Below, piece by piece: positions 8,863-16,670 of a stretch of 64,000 nt of DNA. The number at the start of each line of letters is the position of its first letter. Position 1 is the stretch's first letter. Location of the stretch: NCBI RefSeq assembly GCF_000425585.1, contig NZ_KE384402.1:66204-130203 (forward strand). The letters run 5' to 3'. Source of the DNA: Terrimonas ferruginea DSM 30193. Lineage in GTDB: Bacteria > Bacteroidota > Bacteroidia > Chitinophagales > Chitinophagaceae. The notes beneath the pieces were generated by a model. The model saw only the letters and a program-made list of their open reading frames with translations. It was not told the origin of the DNA and did no database searches. Made by a program: the position numbers and the translations under genes.

Positions 8863-10143
8863 TCACTTCGCGTTTTTCGATTCGGGAACGTATTCTATAG
8901 GCAGCATATTGCAGATTCTTTCCATGAATCCCCACCAGGCGCTGGTATAAATATTCTGTACAGGCCAGTAATTACCGCGGCGATCGAAGGACATGGCAGA
9001 TTTTTTATCAGCCAGGAAAATAAGCGACCGTTGATAATAAGGATTTCTCGTTTCGCGATAAAAATCCAGGTAAGCCTGTGACTCGAGTCCGTACTTATAA
9101 GTGACTTCGAGGTAGTCGGGAAACCAGAAGGTTTTGTGTGGAGGTGTGTTTGACAGGATTAAACTATCCGCGGTGAGTGAGTGCCGCTCATATTCATCTA
9201 CAAAATCATTCTGTCTTAGTACAATGCGATAATAGGCCAACGAATCAGGATGATTAACATCATTGGTTTGAAGCGTATCGGATGTGCCCGCGCTTTGTTT
9301 AGGGGTTGTTATTTTTACCGTCGCTCCTTCGAATATATTACCGGTTATAGCCCCTTTACGCCACATCGCTCTCACGCGTTCTTTCTCTTTATTAGGTATT
9401 CTTTTCATCCGGCGTACCTGGAAACCTGCTTCCTCCAGGTTGTTGTTATACAATGCCTGCAGGAAATGTTTCATTGAGCCGAAATACGCTTTTTCGCGGG
9501 CATTGATCCACCGGTTTTTTGGTTTGGTATTCAGTTCCTGGAACAATGTGTAGCCGGCAAAAAAGGAAGACTTCTCATCAAACTTTACTTCAAACTGTTC
9601 CATTTGGTATTGGATCCGGTAGCCCAATGCCCGGTTTTCGATGATCAGTGGTTTATCGGCGATCGCCTCCAGGCGCTTCGTTTTTTTATAATACCGGAAA
9701 CGGATATCTTCTGTATTCATGATGCGGCAATAGCGCGCATTGATGGAATATCCGAGGAAGTTTTCCAGGAAAAGCTTCCCCCATTTATCCCAGGTTTCGG
9801 CTTCGTATGCTTCGATAGTAACATTATCCAGTTCGTCCACTTTCGGCAACAATTCAGCTTTGATATCCATCGGCAGCTGGTTGCTATTGACATTATAAAC
9901 TCTGGTATGGTATCCGATGGAGGAGATAACGAGTTGGAGTTGGGAGCTTTCGGGAATGTTATCGAGATAAAAAGAACCGTCACCGGAGCTTACCGTTCCC
10001 CTGGCGGTATTGGATATGAACACACTGCTTCCGGGTACGGGAACGCCGGTTTCAGCATTGACAACATGTCCTTTAATAACAGGCTGGGCACCGGCCAAGA
10101 AGTGCAGGACCGAGCAGGCAATCATCAGCAAAATAATTCGCAT
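8863..10143 (-). CDS. Secreted protein with N-terminal carboxypeptidase-regulatory-like domain
   Basis: 426 residues. The start at 10143 gives a signal peptide (MRIILLMIACSVLHFLAGAQ). Residues about 20-110 form a CarboxypepD_reg-like beta-sandwich: VIKGHVVNAETGVPVPGSSV, TVSSGDGSFYLDNIP, LVISSIGYHTR. The remaining 300 residues are an uncharacterised domain rich in Tyr, Arg and Lys that is common in Bacteroidota proteins with this N-terminal domain. The start overlaps the upstream alpha/beta hydrolase stop as TGATG (10145-10141), so translation is probably coupled. It is likely periplasmic or on the outer membrane. The exact role is unknown. Confidence 0.75.
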   Translation of the reverse strand: MRIILLMIACSVLHFLAGAQPVIKGHVVNAETGVPVPGSSVFISNTARGTVSSGDGSFYLDNIPESSQLQLVISSIGYHTRVYNVNSNQLPMDIKAELLPKVDELDNVTIEAYEAETWDKWGKLFLENFLGYSINARYCRIMNTEDIRFRYYKKTKRLEAIADKPLIIENRALGYRIQYQMEQFEVKFDEKSSFFAGYTLFQELNTKPKNRWINAREKAYFGSMKHFLQALYNNNLEEAGFQVRRMKRIPNKEKERVRAMWRKGAITGNIFEGATVKITTPKQSAGTSDTLQTNDVNHPDSLAYYRIVLRQNDFVDEYERHSLTADSLILSNTPPHKTFWFPDYLEVTYKYGLESQAYLDFYRETRNPYYQRSLIFLADKKSAMSFDRRGNYWPVQNIYTSAWWGFMERICNMLPIEYVPESKNAK

Positions 10144-10808
10144 CAGCAGTTGGTTTGGAGCCATCCTTGTATCAATGCCGATACTTCGGCGGCCCGGTTA
10201 TAGATCATCATGTGTGTCGCTCCCGGTAATATTTCCGCGTTCTTTATCCTGTTGACAGGAAAAATTTTATCGGCATCTCCATGGACATGAAGGAACCTGT
10301 GAGGCGGCAAATTACCGGATCGCCAATTAACGATGCGATCGATAGCCCAATTTACATAAGCCGGATCAGCTTTTTTTCTATAATCTCTGGCCAAGGCAGC
10401 TTCTTCAGCTGAAGAAACGCCCAGACGGCCGTTGTTCATCTTTTCAGCGAGACTGGATTTGGTCCAGGAACCCAATGGCATCAGCCTGTTCAGGCGCAGA
10501 CTGCCCGATACACGCATCCACAGGGGAAGTTCGGGTCTTGTTTTAACGCTGGAAACAAGCACCAGGCGGCAATCAGGTAGCTGCCTGGAAATTTCGATGG
10601 CCATCATTCCGCCAAAAGATACGCCCATGAGGACGGGTGAAGGATCGCTGATGACCTGTTTCATGCGAGCTGCATAGTCTTCCAGGGATTCGCGGCTTTG
10701 GGGTTTCAGCCACGGAATATGTGCGAGTTGATACCCGCTAAGTTCAAGGCGTGAGAAAATTTTTTCATCGGCCCCTAACCCACTTATGCAGTAAATAATA
10801 TTCGACAT
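10143..10808 (-). CDS. Alpha/beta hydrolase
   Basis: 221 residues, cytosolic (no signal peptide). The fold shows as IIYCISGLGADEKIF (oxyanion-side loop), the nucleophile elbow GVSFGG (Ser near residue 64), the acid in HVHGDADKIFPV and the catalytic His in GATHMMI. The catalytic triad therefore looks intact, but the substrate cannot be read from the sequence. The downstream secreted-protein gene overlaps it by one base (TGATG), which points to a two-gene unit. Confidence 0.85.
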   Translation of the reverse strand: MSNIIYCISGLGADEKIFSRLELSGYQLAHIPWLKPQSRESLEDYAARMKQVISDPSPVLMGVSFGGMMAIEISRQLPDCRLVLVSSVKTRPELPLWMRVSGSLRLNRLMPLGSWTKSSLAEKMNNGRLGVSSAEEAALARDYRKKADPAYVNWAIDRIVNWRSGNLPPHRFLHVHGDADKIFPVNRIKNAEILPGATHMMIYNRAAEVSALIQGWLQTNC

Positions 10809-10825
10809 TTATTGAGTTGTAAGTC

Positions 10826-10887
10826 TTAAGTAACACGATTCACCGATTGACTTATTGACTTATTCACTTATTGACTTATTGGCTCAC
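10826..10887. repeat. Intergenic octad repeat TTATTGAC/TTATTCAC
   Basis: From 10846 there are about five 8-bp units: GATTGAC, TTATTGAC, TTATTCAC, TTATTGAC, TTATTGGC. They are preceded by an ACTTAAGTAAC-like stretch. This is the 8-bp variant of the ATTGAC/ATTCAC family found elsewhere in the window, lying between the hydrolase and aspartokinase genes. Confidence 0.7.
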
Positions 10888-12210
10888 TCATTCAAGTCCG
10901 AACATCCCCTTATTCAACTGTTGCAGTATCTGGTCTTTTTGTGCTGCGGGTACCAGCAATGAAATATTGTGCGGGCTTCCGCCGTAAGACACCATACGGA
11001 TCGGGATGTTGAGGATGGAACCAAAAAGCCGTTTAATGATATCGGATGTTTGAGAAATTTCATTCCCCACCACGGAAATGATCGATTGTCCTTCGTCGAC
11101 CTCTACTGATCCGAAAGGTTCGAGTTCTTTGATGATATCTTTCAGGAAGGCTGAGCTGTCGATGGTAACGGAAACCGCTACTTCCGATGTGGTGATCATA
11201 TCGATGGGTGTGCGGTACTTTTCAAATACTTCAAAAATTTTCCGCAGGAAACCATAAGCCAGCAACATCCGGCTGCTCTTGATGCGAATAGCGATGATAT
11301 TATCTTTCGCGGCAACGGCTTTTACACCTACGCTGGCTGCATTGGCGGTAATTAATGTGCCTTTTGCATCGGGCTGCATGGTATTGAGCAGTTTCACGGG
11401 AATGCTGTACTGCTGTGCCGGCCAGATAGATGCGGGGTGCAAAATTTTTGCCCCGAAATAAGCCAGTTCGGCTGCTTCTTCAAAACTGAGTTGCTCAACG
11501 GGCACTGTCTTTTTCACAATACGCGGATCGTTGTTGTGCATCCCATCGATATCTGTCCATATCTCACAGGCAGAAGCATTGATGGCCGCGGCGATCAGTG
11601 ATGCGGAGTAGTCACTGCCTCCGCGTTTAAGATTGTCTACTTCTCCCTTCGCATTGCGGCAGATATATCCTTGCGTGATGAAAAGTTTTTTGTCTTTATG
11701 TTGTTCCAGTTGCTGGCTCAGTTTGACTTTGATGCTACCGATCTGGGGTTCATCGTAACTGTCGATGGTCATGAACTCCAGCGCAGGAAGCAGCGTGTGG
11801 GGAATCCCCTGCTCTGCGAGATAAACGGAGAAAAGTTTGGTAGAAAGCAGTTCGCCTTGTGCGAGAATGTCTTTACTAAGCGCTTCGCTGAAGGAGATGC
11901 GCAGGATAATGGTAAGGAATTCGAAATGATCATCGATGATCTGTTGCGCTTTTGCAACAGCTTCATCCGACTTTACGAGTTCGCTTACAAAAGAGCGATA
12001 GTGTGCTTCGAGTTTAGCGATCGTTTCACGAGCACCCTCCCGGTCACCGCGGGCGATATTGTTTCCGATTTCCACCAGTGCGTTGGTAGTGCCGGATAGT
12101 GCAGACAACACGACGATAGTTGGTTCTGTTTCTTTGGTCACCAGCGATGCGATATGGTGCATGCGTTCAGGTCTGCCCACACTGGTGCCACCAAACTTCA
12201 TTACTTTCAT
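10888..12210 (-). CDS. lysC: Aspartate kinase
   Basis: 440 residues. It phosphorylates L-aspartate, the first step towards lysine, threonine, methionine and diaminopimelate. The start MKVMKFGGTSVG carries the KFGGTSV substrate/ATP motif; the kinase core continues with VVLSALSGTTN, LLSTKLFS, GYICRNAKGEVDNLKRGGSDYSASL and EIWTDIDGM. The C-terminal third holds two ACT domains (IIAIRIKSSRML; ISVVGNEISQTSDI) for feedback control. It is a monofunctional enzyme without a fused homoserine dehydrogenase. A strong purine-rich ribosome site (GGGAGGGGGGAAC) sits just before the start, unusual for this genome, and a TATCTTTG box lies 47 bp upstream. Confidence 0.94.
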   Translation of the reverse strand: MKVMKFGGTSVGRPERMHHIASLVTKETEPTIVVLSALSGTTNALVEIGNNIARGDREGARETIAKLEAHYRSFVSELVKSDEAVAKAQQIIDDHFEFLTIILRISFSEALSKDILAQGELLSTKLFSVYLAEQGIPHTLLPALEFMTIDSYDEPQIGSIKVKLSQQLEQHKDKKLFITQGYICRNAKGEVDNLKRGGSDYSASLIAAAINASACEIWTDIDGMHNNDPRIVKKTVPVEQLSFEEAAELAYFGAKILHPASIWPAQQYSIPVKLLNTMQPDAKGTLITANAASVGVKAVAAKDNIIAIRIKSSRMLLAYGFLRKIFEVFEKYRTPIDMITTSEVAVSVTIDSSAFLKDIIKELEPFGSVEVDEGQSIISVVGNEISQTSDIIKRLFGSILNIPIRMVSYGGSPHNISLLVPAAQKDQILQQLNKGMFGLE

Positions 12211-12257
12211 TTGTTCCCCCCTCCCTTGATTTTAACTGGAATAAAAAAATGTGGTTG

Positions 12258-12265
12258 CAAAGATA
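12258..12265 (-). promoter_or_regulatory. -7 promoter box TATCTTTG of aspartate kinase
   Basis: An exact TAnnTTTG on the minus strand, 47 bp before the lysC start, leaving a leader of about 40 nt that contains a strong Shine-Dalgarno sequence. Confidence 0.6.
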
Positions 12266-12319
12266 AGGATGCAGCATTTTCTGCCACAACCTTTTTCTAT
12301 ACCACACGAGCGTAAGTAT

Positions 12320-13411
12320 TTATGAATTGCTCAGGCGATCAAGTCCCATATTGCCTGCAAGTTTATCCAGATCGTCGACAACGGATTGCAATAACGGAAT
12401 ACCGTGTTGGCCGCGGTATGTTTCCATTTCACGTTCGGGGTCGCCGGGGATGAGTACATTAAGGGAAGGATCGGAGGTACGGGCGTTTCTGAAACCCTTG
12501 ATCCAGTTATCCATATGTTCCTTGAAATCATCTGCTGTGCGGAAGGCGTCGATGCGCATGGCACCGAAAAAGTGGCCGATGCCTTTGCCGGGTTGTTGTG
12601 ACGGCATGGGAACGTATGCGGGGAACGGAGGCACCCACGGTGCATAGTTGGCGCCGCTTAACAAAGCAGAGAAAATATCAACGACAGCCCCCAATGCATA
12701 TCCTTTATGGCTTCCGTGTTCGCGATCGCCGCCGAGCGGGAGTAATGCACCGCCTTGTTTCAGGATATGCGGATCGGTTGAAGGTTGCCCATCCTTATCC
12801 TGTACCCATCCGGACGGTGTGGGTTGACTTTTGCGTTGCAATATTTCGAGTTTACCGTTTGCTGCGGTGGTGGTAGCGAGATCGGCAACAAAGGGCGGTT
12901 CGGTGCCGGCGGGCACTGCCACACAGATCGGGTTAGTCCCAAGCATTTTGTCTATCGAAAAGGTTGGTGCTACTAGTGGACTTGCATTGGTCATGGCGAT
13001 ACCGATCATGTCGTTGTCGAGTGCCATCATGGCGTGGCAGGCGGCTATACCGAAATGATTGCTGTTTTGCACGCTTACCCAGCCGGTGCCTGCCTGTTTC
13101 GCTTTTTCAATAGCGACGTTCATGGCATACGGCGCTACGACGAGTCCGAGTCCGCTGTCGCCGTCGACGACTGCTGTGGAAGGAGACTCGTGAATGATCT
13201 TGATATCGGGAATTGCGTTTACCCGTTTCACTTCCCATAATCTTACGTATCCGCTCAGGCGGGCAACGCCGTGGGAATCGACGCCGCGCATATCGGCGGA
13301 CAGTAGAACGCGGGCGGCGGTGTCGGCTTGCTGCGGCGGGCATCCGATATTATGGAAAACGTTTTTGGTAAAGGCAAGTAACTGATCGTAGGCGAAAACT
13401 TGTTCAGGCAT
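12320..13411 (-). CDS. Ldh-family (malate/L-sulfolactate/ureidoglycolate-type) NAD(P)-dependent dehydrogenase
   Basis: 363 residues of the type-2 malate/lactate dehydrogenase family, cytosolic 2-hydroxyacid oxidoreductases unrelated to classical Rossmann LDH. Diagnostic segments are ADMRGVDSHGVARL (catalytic His in DSHG, near residue 48), WVSVQNSNHFGIAACHAMMA, MTNASPLVAPT, LGTNPICVAVPAG and EHGSHKGYALGAVVDIFSALLSGA. Known members act on malate, sulfolactate, ureidoglycolate or delta-1-piperideine-2-carboxylate; the sequence does not decide between them. A TATATTTG box ends 4 nt before the ATG, so the transcript may be leaderless. No pathway neighbours are adjacent. Confidence 0.88.
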   Translation of the reverse strand: MPEQVFAYDQLLAFTKNVFHNIGCPPQQADTAARVLLSADMRGVDSHGVARLSGYVRLWEVKRVNAIPDIKIIHESPSTAVVDGDSGLGLVVAPYAMNVAIEKAKQAGTGWVSVQNSNHFGIAACHAMMALDNDMIGIAMTNASPLVAPTFSIDKMLGTNPICVAVPAGTEPPFVADLATTTAANGKLEILQRKSQPTPSGWVQDKDGQPSTDPHILKQGGALLPLGGDREHGSHKGYALGAVVDIFSALLSGANYAPWVPPFPAYVPMPSQQPGKGIGHFFGAMRIDAFRTADDFKEHMDNWIKGFRNARTSDPSLNVLIPGDPEREMETYRGQHGIPLLQSVVDDLDKLAGNMGLDRLSNS

Positions 13412-13415
13412 GCCG

Positions 13416-13423
13416 CAAATATA
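13416..13423 (-). promoter_or_regulatory. -7 box TATATTTG, 4 nt before the Ldh-family start codon
   Basis: An exact TAnnTTTG on the minus strand, separated from the ATG at 13411 by CGGC only. With the usual spacing the transcript starts at or within a few bases of the start codon. Confidence 0.55.
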
Positions 13424-13878
13424 AGCGGAAGGTAAGAAACGGTGAGAGCCGCTGGCAGGGAACGAGATGCGGGCTGTGAATAGCTGCCGGCTTTGGTTGC
13501 CGCGGCACCGATTCGATTCGCCGCAACAATAGCCGGGAGCAGATGGATTTTTTGAGTTGCGGGCACGACATTTCCCTGGATTTTCTCAAATCCTTCATTT
13601 TCTCATTCAACCGGATCATCAGTAAAAGCGTATCCCCTTTACCAGTGTTTCCCCAGTTGTCCCCCATACCCCTTTATGCCCCCAAGGATTTACATCCCCT
13701 TCTTCGTCGTCGCCGGCACGTCTGCCGGTCTTATCATAACGGGAGCTATTTTCAGAAAAACCGTCCCACCCTCCTGCTTTCCCTAACCCTGATCTCCGCC
13801 CCGATCACAGTCAGCATACGCAGCCTTTGTCCAATCACCCGGTTTTTCTGTTTTCCGCTTCTTCACTTCCGGACATAG
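13424..13878. other. Gene-free region with one long stable hairpin
   Basis: No convincing gene is seen between the Ldh-family promoter and the ssb terminator. Open frames here lack recognisable domains or credible starts. Bases 13487-13536 can form a long GC-rich hairpin: CCGGCT pairs with AGCCGG, enclosing GTTG/CAAC and GCGGC/GCCGC around an AT-richer loop. The plus strand from about 13560 to 13860 is strongly pyrimidine-rich. The hairpin could be a small RNA or the upstream structure of a lost gene. Confidence 0.4.
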
Positions 13879-13904
13879 AAAAGCCCCTCACGGAGGAAGG
13901 GGCC
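13879..13904 (-). terminator. Intrinsic terminator of ssb
   Basis: On the minus strand GCCCCTTCC and GAGGGGC form a stem around a short loop, followed by TTTTCT. It lies 35 bp after the ssb stop codon. Confidence 0.7.
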
Positions 13905-13938
13905 GTTCTATTACTATCTTATATTTTACGTTGCCTTA

Positions 13939-14379
13939 TCAGAATGGAAGATCATCCATCGGCTCTGTCACATCATTCGCCGACATGGCACCGGCACCTG
14001 AAGCTGCGGTCTGATTACCACCACTGTTATAGCCTCCGGATGAAGGAGCCGGACCACCTTCAGCACGACCACCCAACAATTGCACTTCTCTTACACGCAT
14101 AGTCAGCGATGCACCGTTCGTTCCGTCGTTCTTCGTGAACGTGCGCACTTCCGGCTGTCCTTCCGCATATACCTGCTTGCCCTTGGTCAGGTACTGCGCT
14201 ACCGCCGTTCTATCCGTCCACCAGGCACAGTCTACCCAGGTCGTACGTTCCTGGTTATTGCCCTGGCCATCTTTATATTTCTCCGTATGCGCTACGGTAA
14301 AATTGATCACATTCTTACCATTAACCGTGTTTACCACGCAGTCTCTTCCGAGATTTCCGATAATCTGTAACTTAATCAT
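13939..14379 (-). CDS. ssb: Single-stranded DNA-binding protein
   Basis: 146 residues. It binds ssDNA as a tetramer during replication, repair and recombination. The OB fold spans residues about 1-105: MIKLQIIGNLGRD, INFTVAHTEKYKD, TTWVDCAWW, LTKGKQVYAEGQPEVR and MRVREVQLLGG. A Gly/Ser/Asn-rich linker follows, and the acidic tip MDDLPF is the partner-binding tail recognised by repair proteins. A terminator follows the gene. It is divergent from mnmA with 291 bp between the starts. Confidence 0.96.
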   Translation of the reverse strand: MIKLQIIGNLGRDCVVNTVNGKNVINFTVAHTEKYKDGQGNNQERTTWVDCAWWTDRTAVAQYLTKGKQVYAEGQPEVRTFTKNDGTNGASLTMRVREVQLLGGRAEGGPAPSSGGYNSGGNQTAASGAGAMSANDVTEPMDDLPF

Positions 14380-14641
14380 AGTACTCAGTATTTTAGTGTC
14401 GTGTTATTATATTGCTAAACTAAAAAAGAAACGGCAAGTTAGTACTTATATTCTGCTTACAAGCCACCTTCCACGACAGAGATCAGCAGATACAGTGGCC
14501 AACCGCCGTTTCTTAGTGCAATATCGCACATCAGGGAGGCCGTTTCCAAGGGTAAAAAACGTTCGGAATCGAGTATTTTTCTTGCATTACATTCCTTATC
14601 AACCCTTAAACTTCCGTTTCCCTACATCCCCTTTTTCATCG

Positions 14642-14649
14642 TATCTTTG
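14642..14649 (+). promoter_or_regulatory. -7 promoter box TATCTTTG of mnmA
   Basis: An exact TAnnTTTG, 21 nt before the mnmA ATG. The TTG inside it is in frame with mnmA and could be mistaken for a start codon, but as part of the promoter it is not translated. Confidence 0.6.
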
Positions 14650-14670
14650 CGGCTTGCAAATTTTTCAACC

Positions 14671-15780
14671 ATGAGCAGAAAGGGAAAAGTACTGGTAGCC
14701 ATGAGCGGCGGTATCGATAGCACCGTCACCGCACTCATGCTCAACGACCAGGGCTATGAAGTAGTCGGCATCACCATGAAAACCTGGGATTATACCGGCA
14801 GCGGCGGCGGCAAAAAGGAAACCGGCTGCTGCAACGTCGACAGCTTCAACGACGCCAGACAGGCCGCAGTGGAGCACGGCTTTGCCCATTATATTTTCGA
14901 TATCCGTGAGGAATTCGGTGGCTTTGTCGTGGAAAATTTCGTAGATGAATATATGGCCGGCCGCACTCCCAACCCCTGCGTTCTCTGCAACACCCATATC
15001 AAATGGCGCGCGCTCCTCAAGAGAGCCGACGCCCTCGGTTGCGACTTCATCGCCACAGGGCATTACGCCAAGATCCGCCAGCACGACAACGGCCGCTTTG
15101 TTATCAGCAAAGCCGTTGACGATACCAAAGATCAAAGCTATGTTCTCTGGGGCCTGCAACAGGATCTCCTCAGCCGCACCCTCCTGCCACTTGGCCCCTA
15201 CCAGAAAACGGAGATTCGCCAAATGGCGCTGGATTATGGCTATCCTGAACTCGCCAAAAAAAGCGAGAGCTACGAAATTTGTTTCGTACCCGATAACGAT
15301 TACCGCGGTTTCCTGAAACGCCGTGTTGACGGACTCGAAGACCGCGTAAACGGTGGCAATTTTGTTGATAAAACCGGCAAAATCCTGGGACAACACAAGG
15401 GATACCCGTTTTATACCATCGGGCAACGCAAAGGCCTGGATATCGCGCTCGGCCGCCCCGTTTTCGTAACCCGTATCGATCCCGATACCAATACCGTCGT
15501 ACTCGGCGATGAGGCCGATCTCGAACAGGACGAAATGACCGTTGGCAAACTCAACCTGATCAAATACGACACCATAACACCTGGTATGGAGGCTGTTACC
15601 AAAATCCGCTATAAAGACAAAGGCGGCCTTTCCAACCTTTATCCAGGGGAAAACAATACCGTCAACGTACGCTTTTACGAAGCTGCCAAGGGCATTGCAC
15701 CCGGACAAAGCGCCGTTTTCTACGAAGGCGACGACGTGATCGCAGGCGGACACATTCATGCAGGCCGCAGAACCATCTGA
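14671..15780 (+). CDS. mnmA: tRNA-specific 2-thiouridylase
   Basis: 369 residues. MnmA installs the 2-thio group on uridine 34 of Lys, Glu and Gln tRNAs. The PP-loop SGGIDST adenylates the base (residues about 11-17). The two catalytic cysteines are Cys103 (NPCVLC) and Cys204 (YEICFVPD). Other conserved segments are FATGHYAKI (here FIATGHYAKI), KDQSYVLWGL, GQHKGYPFYTIGQRKGL and the C-terminal beta domain. The ATG at 14671 is preferred over the TTG at 14647, which lies inside the -7 box. It belongs to the tRNA-modification set in this window with queA, tsaD and the trmN6-like gene. Confidence 0.97.
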   Translation: MSRKGKVLVAMSGGIDSTVTALMLNDQGYEVVGITMKTWDYTGSGGGKKETGCCNVDSFNDARQAAVEHGFAHYIFDIREEFGGFVVENFVDEYMAGRTPNPCVLCNTHIKWRALLKRADALGCDFIATGHYAKIRQHDNGRFVISKAVDDTKDQSYVLWGLQQDLLSRTLLPLGPYQKTEIRQMALDYGYPELAKKSESYEICFVPDNDYRGFLKRRVDGLEDRVNGGNFVDKTGKILGQHKGYPFYTIGQRKGLDIALGRPVFVTRIDPDTNTVVLGDEADLEQDEMTVGKLNLIKYDTITPGMEAVTKIRYKDKGGLSNLYPGENNTVNVRFYEAAKGIAPGQSAVFYEGDDVIAGGHIHAGRRTI

Positions 15781-15876
15781 GCGCCATCGCTTCCACGTAC
15801 GGGTTTTTGTTTGTAGTTTTATCGCGGCAGGCCACAAATTGGTCCTTCCGGTTGTCTTATTAAAAAAGTTCGATCC

Positions 15877-16659
15877 GTGACAAATTCAGCCTCCCGCAGA
15901 ATGCTGCAAACCCTTATCGCCGCCTTCGCGCTGCTCCTGACCATTGGATTCAGTGCCTGTTCCAATAAGGACGAAGATTTTACCGCACCCGCTATGAGCG
16001 AATATCTTCCATTGGAACCAGGACGTTATATCGTTTACCGCCTCGACTCTACCGTTTTTACCAATCTCAACCGCGACGTGGAAATCCGCAGCTACCAGGT
16101 AAAACACGTCGTCGACGCACAGATCAACGATAACCTTGGCCGCCCTTCCTACCGCGTATACCGCTATATCCGGGACAAAAACGGAACGCAACCCTGGACA
16201 CCCAACGGGTCTTTCATGGTAACCTCACTCAGTGATCAGACAGAAATCACTGACGACAACCAGCGCGTGATCAAACTGCACGTGCCGCTCCGCGAAGGTT
16301 TCAGTTGGAAAGGCAACCGCTATCTCCCCACCAATCCTTATGGTGGTTATTATTCTTTCAGCGTCGACGACGATATGAAAAACTGGGATTTCTATTACGA
16401 CACGTTCCAGGACTTCAGCTACGATAATCGTACTTATACCGATGTGCTGAGCGTTGAACAGATCAACGAAAGTCATAACCTTCCGATCCAACCCAATTAC
16501 AGCATTGCTTCGAAAGAACGTTCCGTTGAACGCTATTCCCGCGATATCGGATTGGTTTATAAAGAATATCATCTCTGGGAATACCAGAACAATTCCAGTT
16601 CGGCCAACCCTACTTACACAGGCTTTGGCGTTACAATGTGGATGATCGATCACAACTAA
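15877..16659 (+). CDS. Lipoprotein of unknown function
   Basis: 260 residues from a GTG at 15877, or 252 from the ATG at 15901; both precede the same signal peptide (LIAAFALLLTIGFSAC), whose Cys would be lipidated. The mature part is Tyr- and Asp-rich with a pattern typical of Bacteroidota outer-membrane lipoproteins: YLPLEPGRYIVYRLDSTVF, VLSVEQINES, ERYSRDIGLVYKEYHLWEY. No catalytic motif is evident. The subtilase gene starts 11 bp after its stop, so the two are probably co-transcribed and act at the cell surface. The function is unknown. Confidence 0.72.
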   Translation: MTNSASRRMLQTLIAAFALLLTIGFSACSNKDEDFTAPAMSEYLPLEPGRYIVYRLDSTVFTNLNRDVEIRSYQVKHVVDAQINDNLGRPSYRVYRYIRDKNGTQPWTPNGSFMVTSLSDQTEITDDNQRVIKLHVPLREGFSWKGNRYLPTNPYGGYYSFSVDDDMKNWDFYYDTFQDFSYDNRTYTDVLSVEQINESHNLPIQPNYSIASKERSVERYSRDIGLVYKEYHLWEYQNNSSSANPTYTGFGVTMWMIDHN

Positions 16660-16670
16660 CCTGCTTCATT

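Noticed and set aside
13543-13878. 111-codon plus-strand frame downstream of the Ldh-family gene
   Set aside because: The translation is rich in Ser, Phe, Pro and Arg in a pyrimidine-rich tract, a typical chance frame, with no homologous-looking motif.
14647-14670. TTG start codon for mnmA adding eight residues
   Set aside because: The TTG is the end of the -7 box TATCTTTG, and the conserved N-terminus begins at the ATG at 14671. The same reasoning rejects TTG starts at 40241, 41448 and 61664.
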